From: Pseudodonghicola sp048268305
GTDB taxonomy: Bacteria > Pseudomonadota > Alphaproteobacteria > Rhodobacterales > Rhodobacteraceae
Direction of reading: 5' to 3'
Assembly (NCBI RefSeq): GCF_048268305.1
Contig: NZ_JBLWVT010000005.1
Span: 62,001 to 126,000, forward strand
DNA: 64,000 nucleotides
The position numbers were made by a program, and so were the translations under genes. Positions 34,498 to 42,855 of this stretch are shown in pieces (the first letter of the stretch is position 1; each line of letters starts with the position of its first letter). A model generated the notes under the pieces. It searched no databases and was not told the origin of the DNA. It worked only from the letters and a program-made list of their open reading frames with translations.

Positions 34498-34615
34498 CCG
34501 TTCTTCCGCCATGCCGAACCGCCCCTGCGGTTTTCCTGCCGCGCTTGGCCTGGGAAAACCGGCATCGGCGGGAAATCGCTTGACCAGGGCATCTCTCCTC
34601 GGCTCGGCTGGCGCC

Positions 34616-35650
34616 ATGAAAATGCTGCCCAATCCGTTTCGTGGCGAGGCTGAGGCCTTGGCCGCGCTCACCGATATCCCGATGCCCTCGACCGAGGCCG
34701 CCCGACCGATGGGGCTGATCGCGCGCTGTCCCGTCTATGCGGCGACGCCGCTGGCTCCGGTGCCCGATCTGGCCGCCCGGCTGGACGTGGCCGAGGTCTG
34801 GATCAAGGACGAACGCGCCCGCATGGGGCTGGGCAGTTTCAAGGCCTTGGGAGCGGCCTATGTGATCGCCTGCGATGCCGAGGCGGGCGAGGCTGCGGGG
34901 CAGACCTATGTCACCGCCAGCGCCGGCAACCATGGCATGTCGGTGGCCGCCGGCGCCCGCGCGCCAAAGGCGCGGGCGGTGGTCTATATCGCCGAGACGG
35001 TGCCGGAGCGTTTCGCCCCACGGCTGCGCGATCAGGGGGCCGAGGTGCTGCGCGAAGGCGCGACCTATGAGGCCAGCATGGAGGCGGCCGCGCGGGCGGC
35101 AGAGCGGCACGGCTGGCGGCTTCTCTCCGACAGTTCCTGGCCCGGCTATGTCACCCGGCCGCATCGGCTGATGGAAGGCTATCTGGTGCTGATCGAGGAG
35201 GTGGCGCGCCAGATACCCGCCCCGCCAACGCATATCTTTCTGCAGGCGGGTGTTGGCGGCTTGGCCGGTGCCGTGGCGGCCCTGGCGCGGGTGCATTGGG
35301 GCGATGGCCCCGACATCACCGTGGTCGAGCCTGACCAGGCGCCGGCGCTGGCGGCCTCGATCGCCGCCGGGCGGCCTGTCATCGCCTCGGGTGGGGTCTC
35401 GGCCATGGGGCGGCTCGATTGCAAGGAGCCGTCGCTGATCGCGCTCAAGGGGCTGGCGCGGGACGCGAACGGCTTTCTCACCATCACCGAGACCGAGGGG
35501 CAGGCCGGTGCCGCGCTGGCGGCCGAGGTCGACCTGCCCAGCACCCCGTCGGGCGCCGCCGGCCTGTCCGGGGCGCTGGCAATGGCCAAGGCCGGGGCGC
35601 TGGCGGCCGACGCGCGCCTCCTCCTCATCCTGAGCGAGGGGCCTGAGTGA
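34616..35650 (+). CDS. Diaminopropionate ammonia-lyase-like PLP enzyme
   Basis: A protein of 344 residues in fold-type II PLP enzymes. The Schiff-base Lys is in GLGSFKALGAAY, the substrate/phosphate loops are TASAGNHGMSVAAGA and QAGVGGLAGA, and SSWPGYVTRPHRLMEGY is characteristic of the DpaL branch, which turns 2,3-diaminopropionate into pyruvate and ammonia. It is somewhat shorter than the Escherichia coli protein. It overlaps the following M24 peptidase gene by 4 nt, so the pair could degrade a peptide or amide containing an unusual amino acid. Confidence 0.82.
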   Translation: MKMLPNPFRGEAEALAALTDIPMPSTEAARPMGLIARCPVYAATPLAPVPDLAARLDVAEVWIKDERARMGLGSFKALGAAYVIACDAEAGEAAGQTYVTASAGNHGMSVAAGARAPKARAVVYIAETVPERFAPRLRDQGAEVLREGATYEASMEAAARAAERHGWRLLSDSSWPGYVTRPHRLMEGYLVLIEEVARQIPAPPTHIFLQAGVGGLAGAVAALARVHWGDGPDITVVEPDQAPALAASIAAGRPVIASGGVSAMGRLDCKEPSLIALKGLARDANGFLTITETEGQAGAALAAEVDLPSTPSGAAGLSGALAMAKAGALAADARLLLILSEGPE

Positions 35651-36792
35651 GCTTTCCGGTTTCGGAATATCAGGGCCGGCTGCAACGGGCGCAGCGCCGC
35701 ATGGGGGCGGCGGATCTCGATGCGCTGCTGCTGACGACCGAGGCCGATATCCGGTACTTCACCGGCTTTCTCACCCGCTTCTGGGAAAGCCCGTCACGGC
35801 CCTGGTTCCTGATCCTGCCGGCCGCCGGCAGCCCGGTGGCGGTGATCCCCTCGATCGGGGTGGCGCTGATGACGCGCACCTGGATCGCCGATATCCGCAG
35901 CTGGCCCTCGCCGGCGCCGGGCGATGACGGCGTCAGCCTCTTGGCCGAGACGCTGACCGAACTGTTGGGGCCGAAGGCGCGGGTCGGGGTTCCGATGGGG
36001 CCGGAAAGCCATCTGCGCATGCCCCTGGCCGATTGGGACCGGCTGCGCGCGCTCAGCGGACTGACCTTTACCCATGGCGCCCGCATCCTCGCCGATCTGC
36101 GCGCGATCAAGTCCGAGGCCGAGATTTCGCTGATCCGCGCCGCCTGCGCCGTGGCCGACCGCGCCTTTGCCCGCGTCCCCGAGGTGGCGCGCGCCGGAGT
36201 GGCCCTGAGCCAGGTGTTTCGCGATTTCCAGCGGCTCTGCCTTGAGGAGGGCGCGGATTTCGTGCCCTATCTGGCCGGCGCCGCCGGGCCGGGCGGCTAT
36301 GAGGATGTGATCTCTCCGGCCGGTCCTGAGCCGCTTTGCCGGGGCGATGTCCTGATGCTCGACACCGGGCTGACGCAAGCAGGGTATTTCTGCGATTTCG
36401 ACCGGAATTTCTCGGTCGCCCCGCCGTCCGAGGCGGTGCGCGCGACCCATGCCGCGCTGGTCGAGGCGGTGCAGGAGGCGGCGGCGGCCGCGCGGCCGGG
36501 ACAGACCGCGGCGGGGCTGCATCGGCTGCTGACCCGGGCGCTTGGCCGACATGGCGCGCCGGGGGCCGGGCGGCTGGGCCATGGGCTCGGCATGCAGTTG
36601 ACCGAAGGGTTATCTCTGCTCCCCGCGGATCACACCGAATTGCGCGCCGGCATGGTGCTGACGCTGGAGCCGGTGATCGAACTCGCCCCCGGGCGGATCA
36701 TGGTGCATGAGGAGAACATCGTGATCCGCGAGGGAGGAGCGGAATTCCTGTCGCGCCCGGCGTCGCCCGACATCCCCGTGCTCGCCGGATAG
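35647..36792 (+). CDS. M24-family Xaa-Pro aminopeptidase-like protein
   Basis: A protein of 381 residues starting at a GTG that overlaps the previous stop (GTGA). The N-terminal creatinase-like domain (1-150) includes LLTTEADIRYFTGFLTRFWE. The C-terminal pita-bread domain carries metal ligands in LMLDTGLTQAGYFCDFDRNF (two Asp), GHGLGMQLTEG (His), and LEPVIE plus HEENIVIRE (two Glu). The full ligand set suggests an active dimetal hydrolase on Xaa-Pro peptides or a related amide such as ectoine derivatives or creatine-like compounds. The substrate is probably tied to the lyase upstream. Confidence 0.88.
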   Translation: MSFPVSEYQGRLQRAQRRMGAADLDALLLTTEADIRYFTGFLTRFWESPSRPWFLILPAAGSPVAVIPSIGVALMTRTWIADIRSWPSPAPGDDGVSLLAETLTELLGPKARVGVPMGPESHLRMPLADWDRLRALSGLTFTHGARILADLRAIKSEAEISLIRAACAVADRAFARVPEVARAGVALSQVFRDFQRLCLEEGADFVPYLAGAAGPGGYEDVISPAGPEPLCRGDVLMLDTGLTQAGYFCDFDRNFSVAPPSEAVRATHAALVEAVQEAAAAARPGQTAAGLHRLLTRALGRHGAPGAGRLGHGLGMQLTEGLSLLPADHTELRAGMVLTLEPVIELAPGRIMVHEENIVIREGGAEFLSRPASPDIPVLAG

Positions 36793-36880
36793 CAGACCGA
36801 TCCGTTTGCCATTCCGACCGCGAGCCGATCTTGTTAGGGTGCGACACCAGCAATAGCGAAGAACCGGGGGGAACATCCAT

Positions 36881-37714
36881 ATGGACGACGGGACGCTGCG
36901 TCTCGATCAGGTTGATCTCAGCCTCTCGATCGACACCGGGGCCTATGACGCCGCACTGCTGGAGTTGCAGTTGCAACTCGCCATGGTGCAGCAGGCCTAT
37001 CTGCATCTGCCCACCAAGGCGGTGATCGTCTTCGAGGGCTGGGATGCCGCCGGCAAGGGCGGCACCATCCGCCGGCTGTCACAGGCCTTCGATCCGCGCA
37101 GTTTCAAGGTCTGGCCGATCGGGGCGCCGCGCAACTATTACCTCGAACGCCATTACCTGCTGCGCTTCATGGAACGTCTGCCGCCCTCGGGGGCGATTTC
37201 GGTCTTCGACCGGTCCTGGTATGGCCGCGTGCTGGTCGAGCGGGTCGAGAAGCTGACACCGGAAGAGCGCTGGCGCGCCGCATACGAGGAGATCGTCGGC
37301 TTTGAAAAGGTTCTGGTCGCCGATGACACCCGGGTGGTGAAACTGTTCTTCCATATCTCGCAGGACGAACAGATGCGCCGCTTCGAGGAGCGGTTGCGCG
37401 ACCCGCTGAAGCGCTGGAAGCTGAGTTACGAAGATTTCCGCAACCGCGGCCATTGGGCCGAGCACGAGGCGGCGGCGAACGAGATGTTCCAGCGTACCTC
37501 GTGGGACGGGGCGCCCTGGCATGTGATCCCGGCCAATCACAAGAAATACGCCCGCATCGCGGCGATGCGCATTATCTTGAAGCAGCTTTCCGAAGGGATT
37601 GATCTGAGCCCGGCGCCGGTGGACGAGAGGTTGCTGAAGATCGCCGAGCAGGAGCTGATGCTGGATGCCGATCTGATCACCGGATTGCGCGCGCAGCTCA
37701 GCGGCGGAAGCTGA
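36881..37714 (+). CDS. ppk2: Polyphosphate kinase 2 family protein
   Basis: A protein of 277 residues with one PPK2 domain. Walker A is FEGWDAAGKGGTIRRL, the conserved APRNYYLERHYLLRF replaces the more usual P-T-x-E-E segment, Walker B is FDRSWYGRVLVERVE, and the lid is RDPLKRWKLS. PPK2 enzymes transfer phosphate between polyphosphate and nucleoside di- or monophosphates; the class cannot be fixed by eye. Together with Ppx, CHAD and CYTH proteins and the Pst system it points to active polyphosphate metabolism. The end overlaps the convergent tonB gene by 17 nt. Confidence 0.93.
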   Translation: MDDGTLRLDQVDLSLSIDTGAYDAALLELQLQLAMVQQAYLHLPTKAVIVFEGWDAAGKGGTIRRLSQAFDPRSFKVWPIGAPRNYYLERHYLLRFMERLPPSGAISVFDRSWYGRVLVERVEKLTPEERWRAAYEEIVGFEKVLVADDTRVVKLFFHISQDEQMRRFEERLRDPLKRWKLSYEDFRNRGHWAEHEAAANEMFQRTSWDGAPWHVIPANHKKYARIAAMRIILKQLSEGIDLSPAPVDERLLKIAEQELMLDADLITGLRAQLSGGS

Positions 37715-38645
37715 TCGGCAGCGCGAACAGGAAGGTCGGCCCCGGCAACGTCTTCGGCGCCGGGGGGAAAGGCGCGGCGCTACGGACCGCATCGAGCGCC
37801 GCGGCATCGAGCGCCGCATCGCCCGAGGACCGCTGGATTGCCACCCCCTGCAAGGCGCCGTCGCGGTTGACGCGCACGTTCAGCACCACCCGCCCGTTGC
37901 GCTTGGCGGCAGCCGGGAACTGCTTGAAATGCTCGACCCGGGCGCGGATCTGCCCCCCAAAGTCGACCATCAGGCTGCGCCGTTCGCTGGCTGAAAGGGT
38001 CGCGGTCTGCGCGGTGTCGCGCTCGCCCGCCTGCGCCCGACCGCCGCTGCCGGCAGCGCGCTGCGCCTCTGCCGCGGCAGAGGCCGGGCGGCTCTGCTCG
38101 GCCGGCCGCGCCGGGCCGGCGTCAGGCGGTGGCGGCGGCGCCTGCGGGGTGGGTGGATTGGCGGGCTCGGGCGCCTCCGGTGCCTTCTGTGCTTGCCGGA
38201 TCGGCGCGGGCTCCGGGTCTGCTCGGGGCGCGGGCGCAACCTCGTCGCTCGCCGGTTGTGGCAGCGCCGGGGCGGTTGAATCCGGTGCGACCTGCGCCGG
38301 CAGCGGCAACGGCTCCGGCGGCTGATCGGCACGGGCGGGGACAGGGGCGGCGGGATAGGGCAAAATCTGCGGGCGCGTCTCGGCCAGCGGCGTTTCGGGT
38401 GCGGCGAGCCCGTCCACGGGATCAGCCCTCGGGGCGGTGACGCTCCCGGTCACATCCGGCGGCATCTCCCAGCTTTGGACCAGGCTGGCAAGCTGCGGCG
38501 CCGCCGCCTCGATCGAGATCAGATTGTCGCCCCCCGATCCGCTGGACTGGCTGCCGCCCTTCGACCCGGTCCAGATCGCGAATCCCGCGATGTGCAGCCC
38601 CAGGGCGAGCGCCGCGAACAGCGGGATTTGCGCGGCCATTCTCAT
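37698..38645 (-). CDS. tonB: TonB-family energy transducer
   Basis: A protein of 315 residues. A single N-terminal membrane anchor (IPLFAALALGLHIAGFAIW) is followed by a long Pro/Ala-rich periplasmic linker (about 60-220). A C-terminal TonB domain follows, with KRNGRVVLNVRVNRDGALQG and the SSGDAALDAAALDAVRSAAPF helix. It couples proton-motive force to outer-membrane receptors. ExbB and ExbD, usually adjacent, are not in the window. It is convergent with ppk2. Confidence 0.9.
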   Translation of the reverse strand: MRMAAQIPLFAALALGLHIAGFAIWTGSKGGSQSSGSGGDNLISIEAAAPQLASLVQSWEMPPDVTGSVTAPRADPVDGLAAPETPLAETRPQILPYPAAPVPARADQPPEPLPLPAQVAPDSTAPALPQPASDEVAPAPRADPEPAPIRQAQKAPEAPEPANPPTPQAPPPPPDAGPARPAEQSRPASAAAEAQRAAGSGGRAQAGERDTAQTATLSASERRSLMVDFGGQIRARVEHFKQFPAAAKRNGRVVLNVRVNRDGALQGVAIQRSSGDAALDAAALDAVRSAAPFPPAPKTLPGPTFLFALPISFRR

Positions 38646-38780
38646 GCCGCCCCCAAGGGGAGCTGAAGCTGAGAAGAAAGGGTTTGGCGCATTCTGCTGG
38701 GCCTGCGATGGAGAAACCGGATAGGCCGTTGTCTACGACGCCGGGCCGCGAGAGGTAAAGTCCGCGCCCCCGCGATAACG

Positions 38781-38804
38781 AAAAAGCCCCCGCGAAGCGG
38801 GGGC
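38781..38804 (-). terminator. Rho-independent terminator after the DUF882 gene
   Basis: On the minus strand an 8-bp GC stem GCCCCCGC/GCGGGGGC with a 3-nt loop is followed by five T residues. It lies 33 nt beyond the DUF882 stop. Confidence 0.85.
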
Positions 38805-38836
38805 CAAACGGGTCAGCGTCAGGAAAGGAACGGGGC

Positions 38837-39406
38837 TCAGGCGCCCCAGTTGCGGACTTCGCCGCAATCCATATGCACGAAGTTCGACCGGCTATAGCGA
38901 CCGACACCGCCGGCCTGGCAGGCCTGCGCCGCACGCGAGATCTGGCTGACATTGCGCGACCCCAGCCGCACGTCGGCAGCCTGGCCGCGCATGTGCAGGG
39001 AGTTCTTGGCCACTCCGCGCGACCGGGACCGCAGCATGGCGTTGGTCTGCGGGCTGCGATAGCCGGAAAGCAACATGTAGGGTTCGGAAACATCCAGAAG
39101 GTTATGCGCGGCGGCCAGGATGTCGAGGGTGCGCGTATCGATCGGCTTGACCTGATCAACGCGCCAGTCGCGCATGAAGAAGTTGATCTCTTTGACCGCA
39201 TCACCGATGTAATCGCCGTCGATCCAGTAGATCATGTCCAGCTTTTCGCCGGTGCGGCCGGAATACATCCTGATCCTGCGGATATCTCCGCCGCCGCGCA
39301 GAAAGCCCGCCGCCTTGGAGTATGTCGGGGCCGCCGCTACCGCGGTTGCCGCGAATGCACCCAATAGGGCGCGCCGGGTGAAACCCGTGCCTTTATGCTC
39401 TGCCAT
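38837..39406 (-). CDS. DUF882 (YcbK-like, peptidase M15A fold) exported protein
   Basis: A protein of 189 residues with a twin-arginine-like signal (TRRALLGAFAATAVAAAPT) and a DUF882/M15A domain. MLLSGYRSPQTNAMLRSRS, SLHMRGQAADVR and NFVHMDCGEVRNWG supply the zinc ligands (His, Asp, His) of the D-Ala-D-Ala carboxypeptidase fold. Relatives such as MepK cut 3-3 peptidoglycan cross-links. It is divergent from an L,D-transpeptidase, which makes such links, so the pair fits peptidoglycan remodelling. Confidence 0.9.
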   Translation of the reverse strand: MAEHKGTGFTRRALLGAFAATAVAAAPTYSKAAGFLRGGGDIRRIRMYSGRTGEKLDMIYWIDGDYIGDAVKEINFFMRDWRVDQVKPIDTRTLDILAAAHNLLDVSEPYMLLSGYRSPQTNAMLRSRSRGVAKNSLHMRGQAADVRLGSRNVSQISRAAQACQAGGVGRYSRSNFVHMDCGEVRNWGA

Positions 39407-39794
39407 GTTTAACGCTGTCCCGTACGATAGTCCTGCCGTTGCGCGATGTTACGCGCGGTTCAAATCCATCCCCAGATGCACCATATGAATGACACAGACG
39501 GAATCATGAGCCAAGCACGGATTGTTTCATCTTTGTCATAGCCGCGATTTTCGGCGAAATTTTGCGCAAATTCCCCCTTCTCAAAAGGGGAGCACCCTGG
39601 CAATCGTCCGATTCTCGGCAGGGGGAGCGACCCGGCTGCACCAGGCAAAGACCCATTTCGCGGCCTGACTGAAATGTGAATGGACATTGCGCTCGCCCCC
39701 CTCAAGGCTCATAAAAACCGAATTGATGCAAACTGTTGTCGGCAGTCGGTGCATCACGAAACTTGTTAGAACCACGTTACCCAGAGGTTTGATA
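39407..39794. other. Divergent promoter region between DUF882 and L,D-transpeptidase genes
   Basis: Gap of 388 nt, less GC-rich than its surroundings. CCCCTT-CTCAA-AAGGGG (about 39575-39591) forms a small hairpin. Both promoters must lie here, but no -35/-10 pair is convincing by eye. No gene is seen. Confidence 0.5.
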
Positions 39795-41414
39795 ATGATG
39801 CCCTCCTTCCGCCTTTCGCTGCGCGAGACCCTGTTGGCGACGATCTGCTCAATCGGGATGGCGGGGCTGAGCGGAGTGCTGCCGGCGCAGGCACAGGTGA
39901 CCGCCTTCAAGCAGTCCGTCGCGGCCGCTGCCGCCGGAGACGAGGCGGTGGCCGCCTTTTATCGCGATCGCGATTACCAGCCGCTCTGGACCGCGCCGGG
40001 AGAGGAGGCGCAGCAGCGCCGCGCCGCGCTGCTGGATGTGCTGTCGCGCGCCGCGGTGCAGGGCCTGCCCGATTCCCGCTATCACGTCGACCGGCTCAAG
40101 GCGCAGATGGCCGAGGTGAAGACCACCCGCGATCTCGGCGAGGTCGAGGTCGCGCTGAGCCGCGCCTTCGTCACCTATGCCAAGGATGTGCAGACCGGGC
40201 TGCTGACGCCCTCGAAGATCGACGACGGCATCAAGCGCGTGGTGCCGCTGCACGACCGCGAGAGCTATCTGAACGAATTCGCGTTGAACGACAGCCCGCA
40301 GGCCTATCTGCGTGGGCTGCCGCCGATGACGGCGGAATATCGTGGGCTGATGAAGGAAAAGCTGCGGCTGGAATATGTCATGGCCCATGGCGGCTGGGGG
40401 CCGCGGGTCAATTCGCAGAGGATCGAACCGGGCGACACTGGCGCGGCGGTGATCGCGCTGCGCAACCGTCTGGTGGCGATGGGCTATCTCGCTCCCAGTC
40501 CGACCGGCGAATATGGCCCGGCGCTGCAAGAGGCGGTGCAGCGGTTCCAGATGGCCCACGGGCTTGAGCCGGACGGTGTCGCTGGCGCCGGCACCCTGGC
40601 CGAGGTCAATGTCCCGGTCGAGGACCGGCTGAAATCCATCATCGTGGCGATGGAGCGTGAACGTTGGCTGAACCACGAACGCGGCGATCGGCACATTCTG
40701 GTCAATCAGACCGATTTCACCGCCAAGATCATTGATCATGGCCGGGTGACCTTCCAGACCCGCTCTGTCATCGGCATGAACGCCAATGACCGTCGCAGCC
40801 CGGAATTCTCGGACGAGATGGAACATTTGGTCATCAACCCGAGCTGGTATGTGCCGCGCTCGATCGTGGTGAACGAATATCTGCCGAAACTGCGCAACAA
40901 CCCCGGCGCCGCCGGACATCTCGAGATCACCGACAGCCGTGGTCGCGAGATCAGCCGGACCGATGCCGATTTCTCGCAATATTCGGCGCGCTCCTTCCCC
41001 TTCGCCATGCGCCAGCCGCCGGGGGAGAGCAACGCGCTGGGGCGGGTCAAGTTCATGTTCCCGAACCCGTACAATATCTATCTGCACGACACGCCGCAGA
41101 AGAACCTGTTCGGCCGCGAGGTGCGGGCCTTCTCGCACGGCTGTATCCGGCTGGCCGATCCCTTTGACTTCGCCTATGCGCTGCTGGCGCCGCAGGTCGA
41201 TGATCCCAAGGCCTATTTCAAGTCGATCCTCGACACCGGCAAGGAAACCAAGGTGATGCTGAAGACGCCGGTTCCGGTGCATCTGATCTATCGCACCGCC
41301 TTCACCGACGGTCGTGGCCGGGCAGAATTCCGCCGTGATATCTATGGCCGCGACGCCAAGATCTGGGATGCGCTGCAACAGGCAGGGGTGACTCTGGGCG
41401 CGGTTCAGGGGTAA
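39795..41414 (+). CDS. Murein L,D-transpeptidase (YcbB/LdtD type)
   Basis: A protein of 539 residues. A signal peptide ends PAQAQ. A scaffold domain follows, then a peptidoglycan-binding domain (about 215-275: PGDTGAAVIALRNRLVAMGY, AVQRFQMAHGLEPDG). The C-terminal YkuD catalytic domain (about 290-480) has the active-site HGCIRLADP with the nucleophilic Cys. It forms 3-3 cross-links between meso-diaminopimelate residues. ATG 39795 (or the next ATG) follows AGAGG at suitable spacing; the frame upstream to 39687 does not encode a signal sequence. Followed closely by lpxD. Confidence 0.92.
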   Translation: MMPSFRLSLRETLLATICSIGMAGLSGVLPAQAQVTAFKQSVAAAAAGDEAVAAFYRDRDYQPLWTAPGEEAQQRRAALLDVLSRAAVQGLPDSRYHVDRLKAQMAEVKTTRDLGEVEVALSRAFVTYAKDVQTGLLTPSKIDDGIKRVVPLHDRESYLNEFALNDSPQAYLRGLPPMTAEYRGLMKEKLRLEYVMAHGGWGPRVNSQRIEPGDTGAAVIALRNRLVAMGYLAPSPTGEYGPALQEAVQRFQMAHGLEPDGVAGAGTLAEVNVPVEDRLKSIIVAMERERWLNHERGDRHILVNQTDFTAKIIDHGRVTFQTRSVIGMNANDRRSPEFSDEMEHLVINPSWYVPRSIVVNEYLPKLRNNPGAAGHLEITDSRGREISRTDADFSQYSARSFPFAMRQPPGESNALGRVKFMFPNPYNIYLHDTPQKNLFGREVRAFSHGCIRLADPFDFAYALLAPQVDDPKAYFKSILDTGKETKVMLKTPVPVHLIYRTAFTDGRGRAEFRRDIYGRDAKIWDALQQAGVTLGAVQG

Positions 41415-41445
41415 GCACTGGTCCAAGCAAGACGCAGGACCGGAT

Positions 41446-42540
41446 ATGACCAGCTTTACCATCCAAGAGATCGCCCAGGCCCTGGGGTTCGAAACCCGGG
41501 GCGATGCCTCGTTGCGGATCAGCCGCGCGGCCGAGCCGGCCAGCGCCGGGCCGGATGATCTGGCGCTCGCCATGTCGCCCCGCTATGGCGAAGATCTGAC
41601 AAAGGGCCAGGCGCGGGCCGCCATGGTCTGGCCGGATGCCGACTGGCAGGCATTCGGGCTGAAGGCCGCGATCCTGGCGCCGCGTCCGCGCATGGCGATG
41701 TCGGGGCTGACCCGGATGATGGACAAGGGGCAGGGCTTCCCCTCCGGCATCCATCCCTCGGCGGTGATCGATCCCACGGCCGAGCTGGGCGAGGGCGTGT
41801 CAGTCGGGCCGCTGGCGGTGATCGCGGCCGGCGCCAAGATCGGCGCGGGGTCGGTGATCGGGCCGCATTGCTATATCGGCTGGGATGTCGAGATCGGCGA
41901 GAACGCCTTTCTGCGCGAAATGGTCAGCATCGGCGCAAGGGTCAGGATCGGCGCCCGCTTCATGGCCCAGCCCGGCGCGCGGATCGGCAACGACGGGTTT
42001 TCCTATGTCACGCCCGAGGTGTCAGGCGCCGAGAACGTGCGCAAGACCATGGGAGACCAGGGCGGCGCCAAGGCGCAATCCTGGGTACGCATCCATTCGC
42101 TGGGCGCCGTGCGCATCGGCGACGATGTCGAGATCGGCGCCAATGCCACCATCGACAACGGCACCATCCGCGACACCGAGATCGGCGATGGCTGCAAGCT
42201 CGATAACCTGGTCCATGTCGGCCACAACGTCCGCACCGGCCACGATTGCCTGTTTGCCGGCCAGACCGGCATCTCGGGCTCGGTGGTGATCGGTAACAAC
42301 GTGGTGCTCGGCGGACAGACCGGCGTGGTGGACAATATCTTCATCGGCGACGGGGTGATCGCCGCCGGCGGCACCAAGATCCTGTCGAACGCCCCGGCCG
42401 GGCGGGTGCTGATGGGCTATCCCGGCGTCAAGATGGAGACCCAGACCGAAATCTACAAGGCACAGCGCCGTCTGCCGCGTCTGTTGAAGGACATCGCCGC
42501 GCTGAAAAAGGCTGTTTCCAAACTGGGTTCGACCGAGTAA
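41446..42540 (+). CDS. lpxD: UDP-3-O-acylglucosamine N-acyltransferase (LpxD)
   Basis: A protein of 364 residues. An N-terminal uridine-binding domain (1-100) is followed by a left-handed beta-helix of hexapeptide repeats (IGAGSVIGPHCYIG onward) and a C-terminal helix. The catalytic His is in LDNLVHVGHNV. It transfers a 3-hydroxyacyl chain from ACP to UDP-acylglucosamine in lipid A synthesis. It is not in the common bamA-lpxD-fabZ-lpxA arrangement; instead an ACP and a ketosynthase follow 33 and 57 nt apart. This suggests a dedicated acyl supply or a second LpxD copy. Confidence 0.9.
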   Translation: MTSFTIQEIAQALGFETRGDASLRISRAAEPASAGPDDLALAMSPRYGEDLTKGQARAAMVWPDADWQAFGLKAAILAPRPRMAMSGLTRMMDKGQGFPSGIHPSAVIDPTAELGEGVSVGPLAVIAAGAKIGAGSVIGPHCYIGWDVEIGENAFLREMVSIGARVRIGARFMAQPGARIGNDGFSYVTPEVSGAENVRKTMGDQGGAKAQSWVRIHSLGAVRIGDDVEIGANATIDNGTIRDTEIGDGCKLDNLVHVGHNVRTGHDCLFAGQTGISGSVVIGNNVVLGGQTGVVDNIFIGDGVIAAGGTKILSNAPAGRVLMGYPGVKMETQTEIYKAQRRLPRLLKDIAALKKAVSKLGSTE

Positions 42541-42573
42541 ATCAGCCGCAGCACAGCAGAACCGAGAGGTCCA

Positions 42574-42831
42574 ATGAGCATCCGCGACAAGGTTATCGCC
42601 ATCATCGCCGAACAGGCCGTTCTGGACCCCTCCGACGTGTCGGAAGACAGCACGTTGGAGGATCTGGGCATCGACAGCCTCGGTCTGGTGGAAAGCATCT
42701 TCGCGATTGAAGAGGAATTCGACATCTCGATCCCCTTCAATGCCAACGAACCCAGCCAGAGCGATTTCGACATCTCCAGTGTCGCTGCCATCATCGCCGG
42801 GATCGAAAAACTGATCGCCGAGCAATCCTGA
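42574..42831 (+). CDS. Acyl carrier protein (specialised)
   Basis: A protein of 85 residues, acidic and helical. The phosphopantetheine Ser is in LGIDSLGLVE; general AcpP has DSLD, so the Gly after Leu marks a different class. The segment after helix II (FDISIPFNANEPSQSDFD) is longer than in AcpP and similar in style to carriers for unusual acyl chains such as AcpXL. Cotranscription with lpxD and a ketosynthase suggests it supplies a particular hydroxy- or long-chain acyl group to lipid A or another envelope lipid. GAGAGG precedes the ATG. Confidence 0.88.
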   Translation: MSIRDKVIAIIAEQAVLDPSDVSEDSTLEDLGIDSLGLVESIFAIEEEFDISIPFNANEPSQSDFDISSVAAIIAGIEKLIAEQS

Positions 42832-42855
42832 TGCGCGGCATGGGGAGGTGACGCA

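Noticed and set aside
32482..34671. Minus-strand open frame of 729 codons
   Set aside because: It covers the MTHFR-like and methyltransferase-like genes in antisense, with low-complexity Arg/Gly/His composition.
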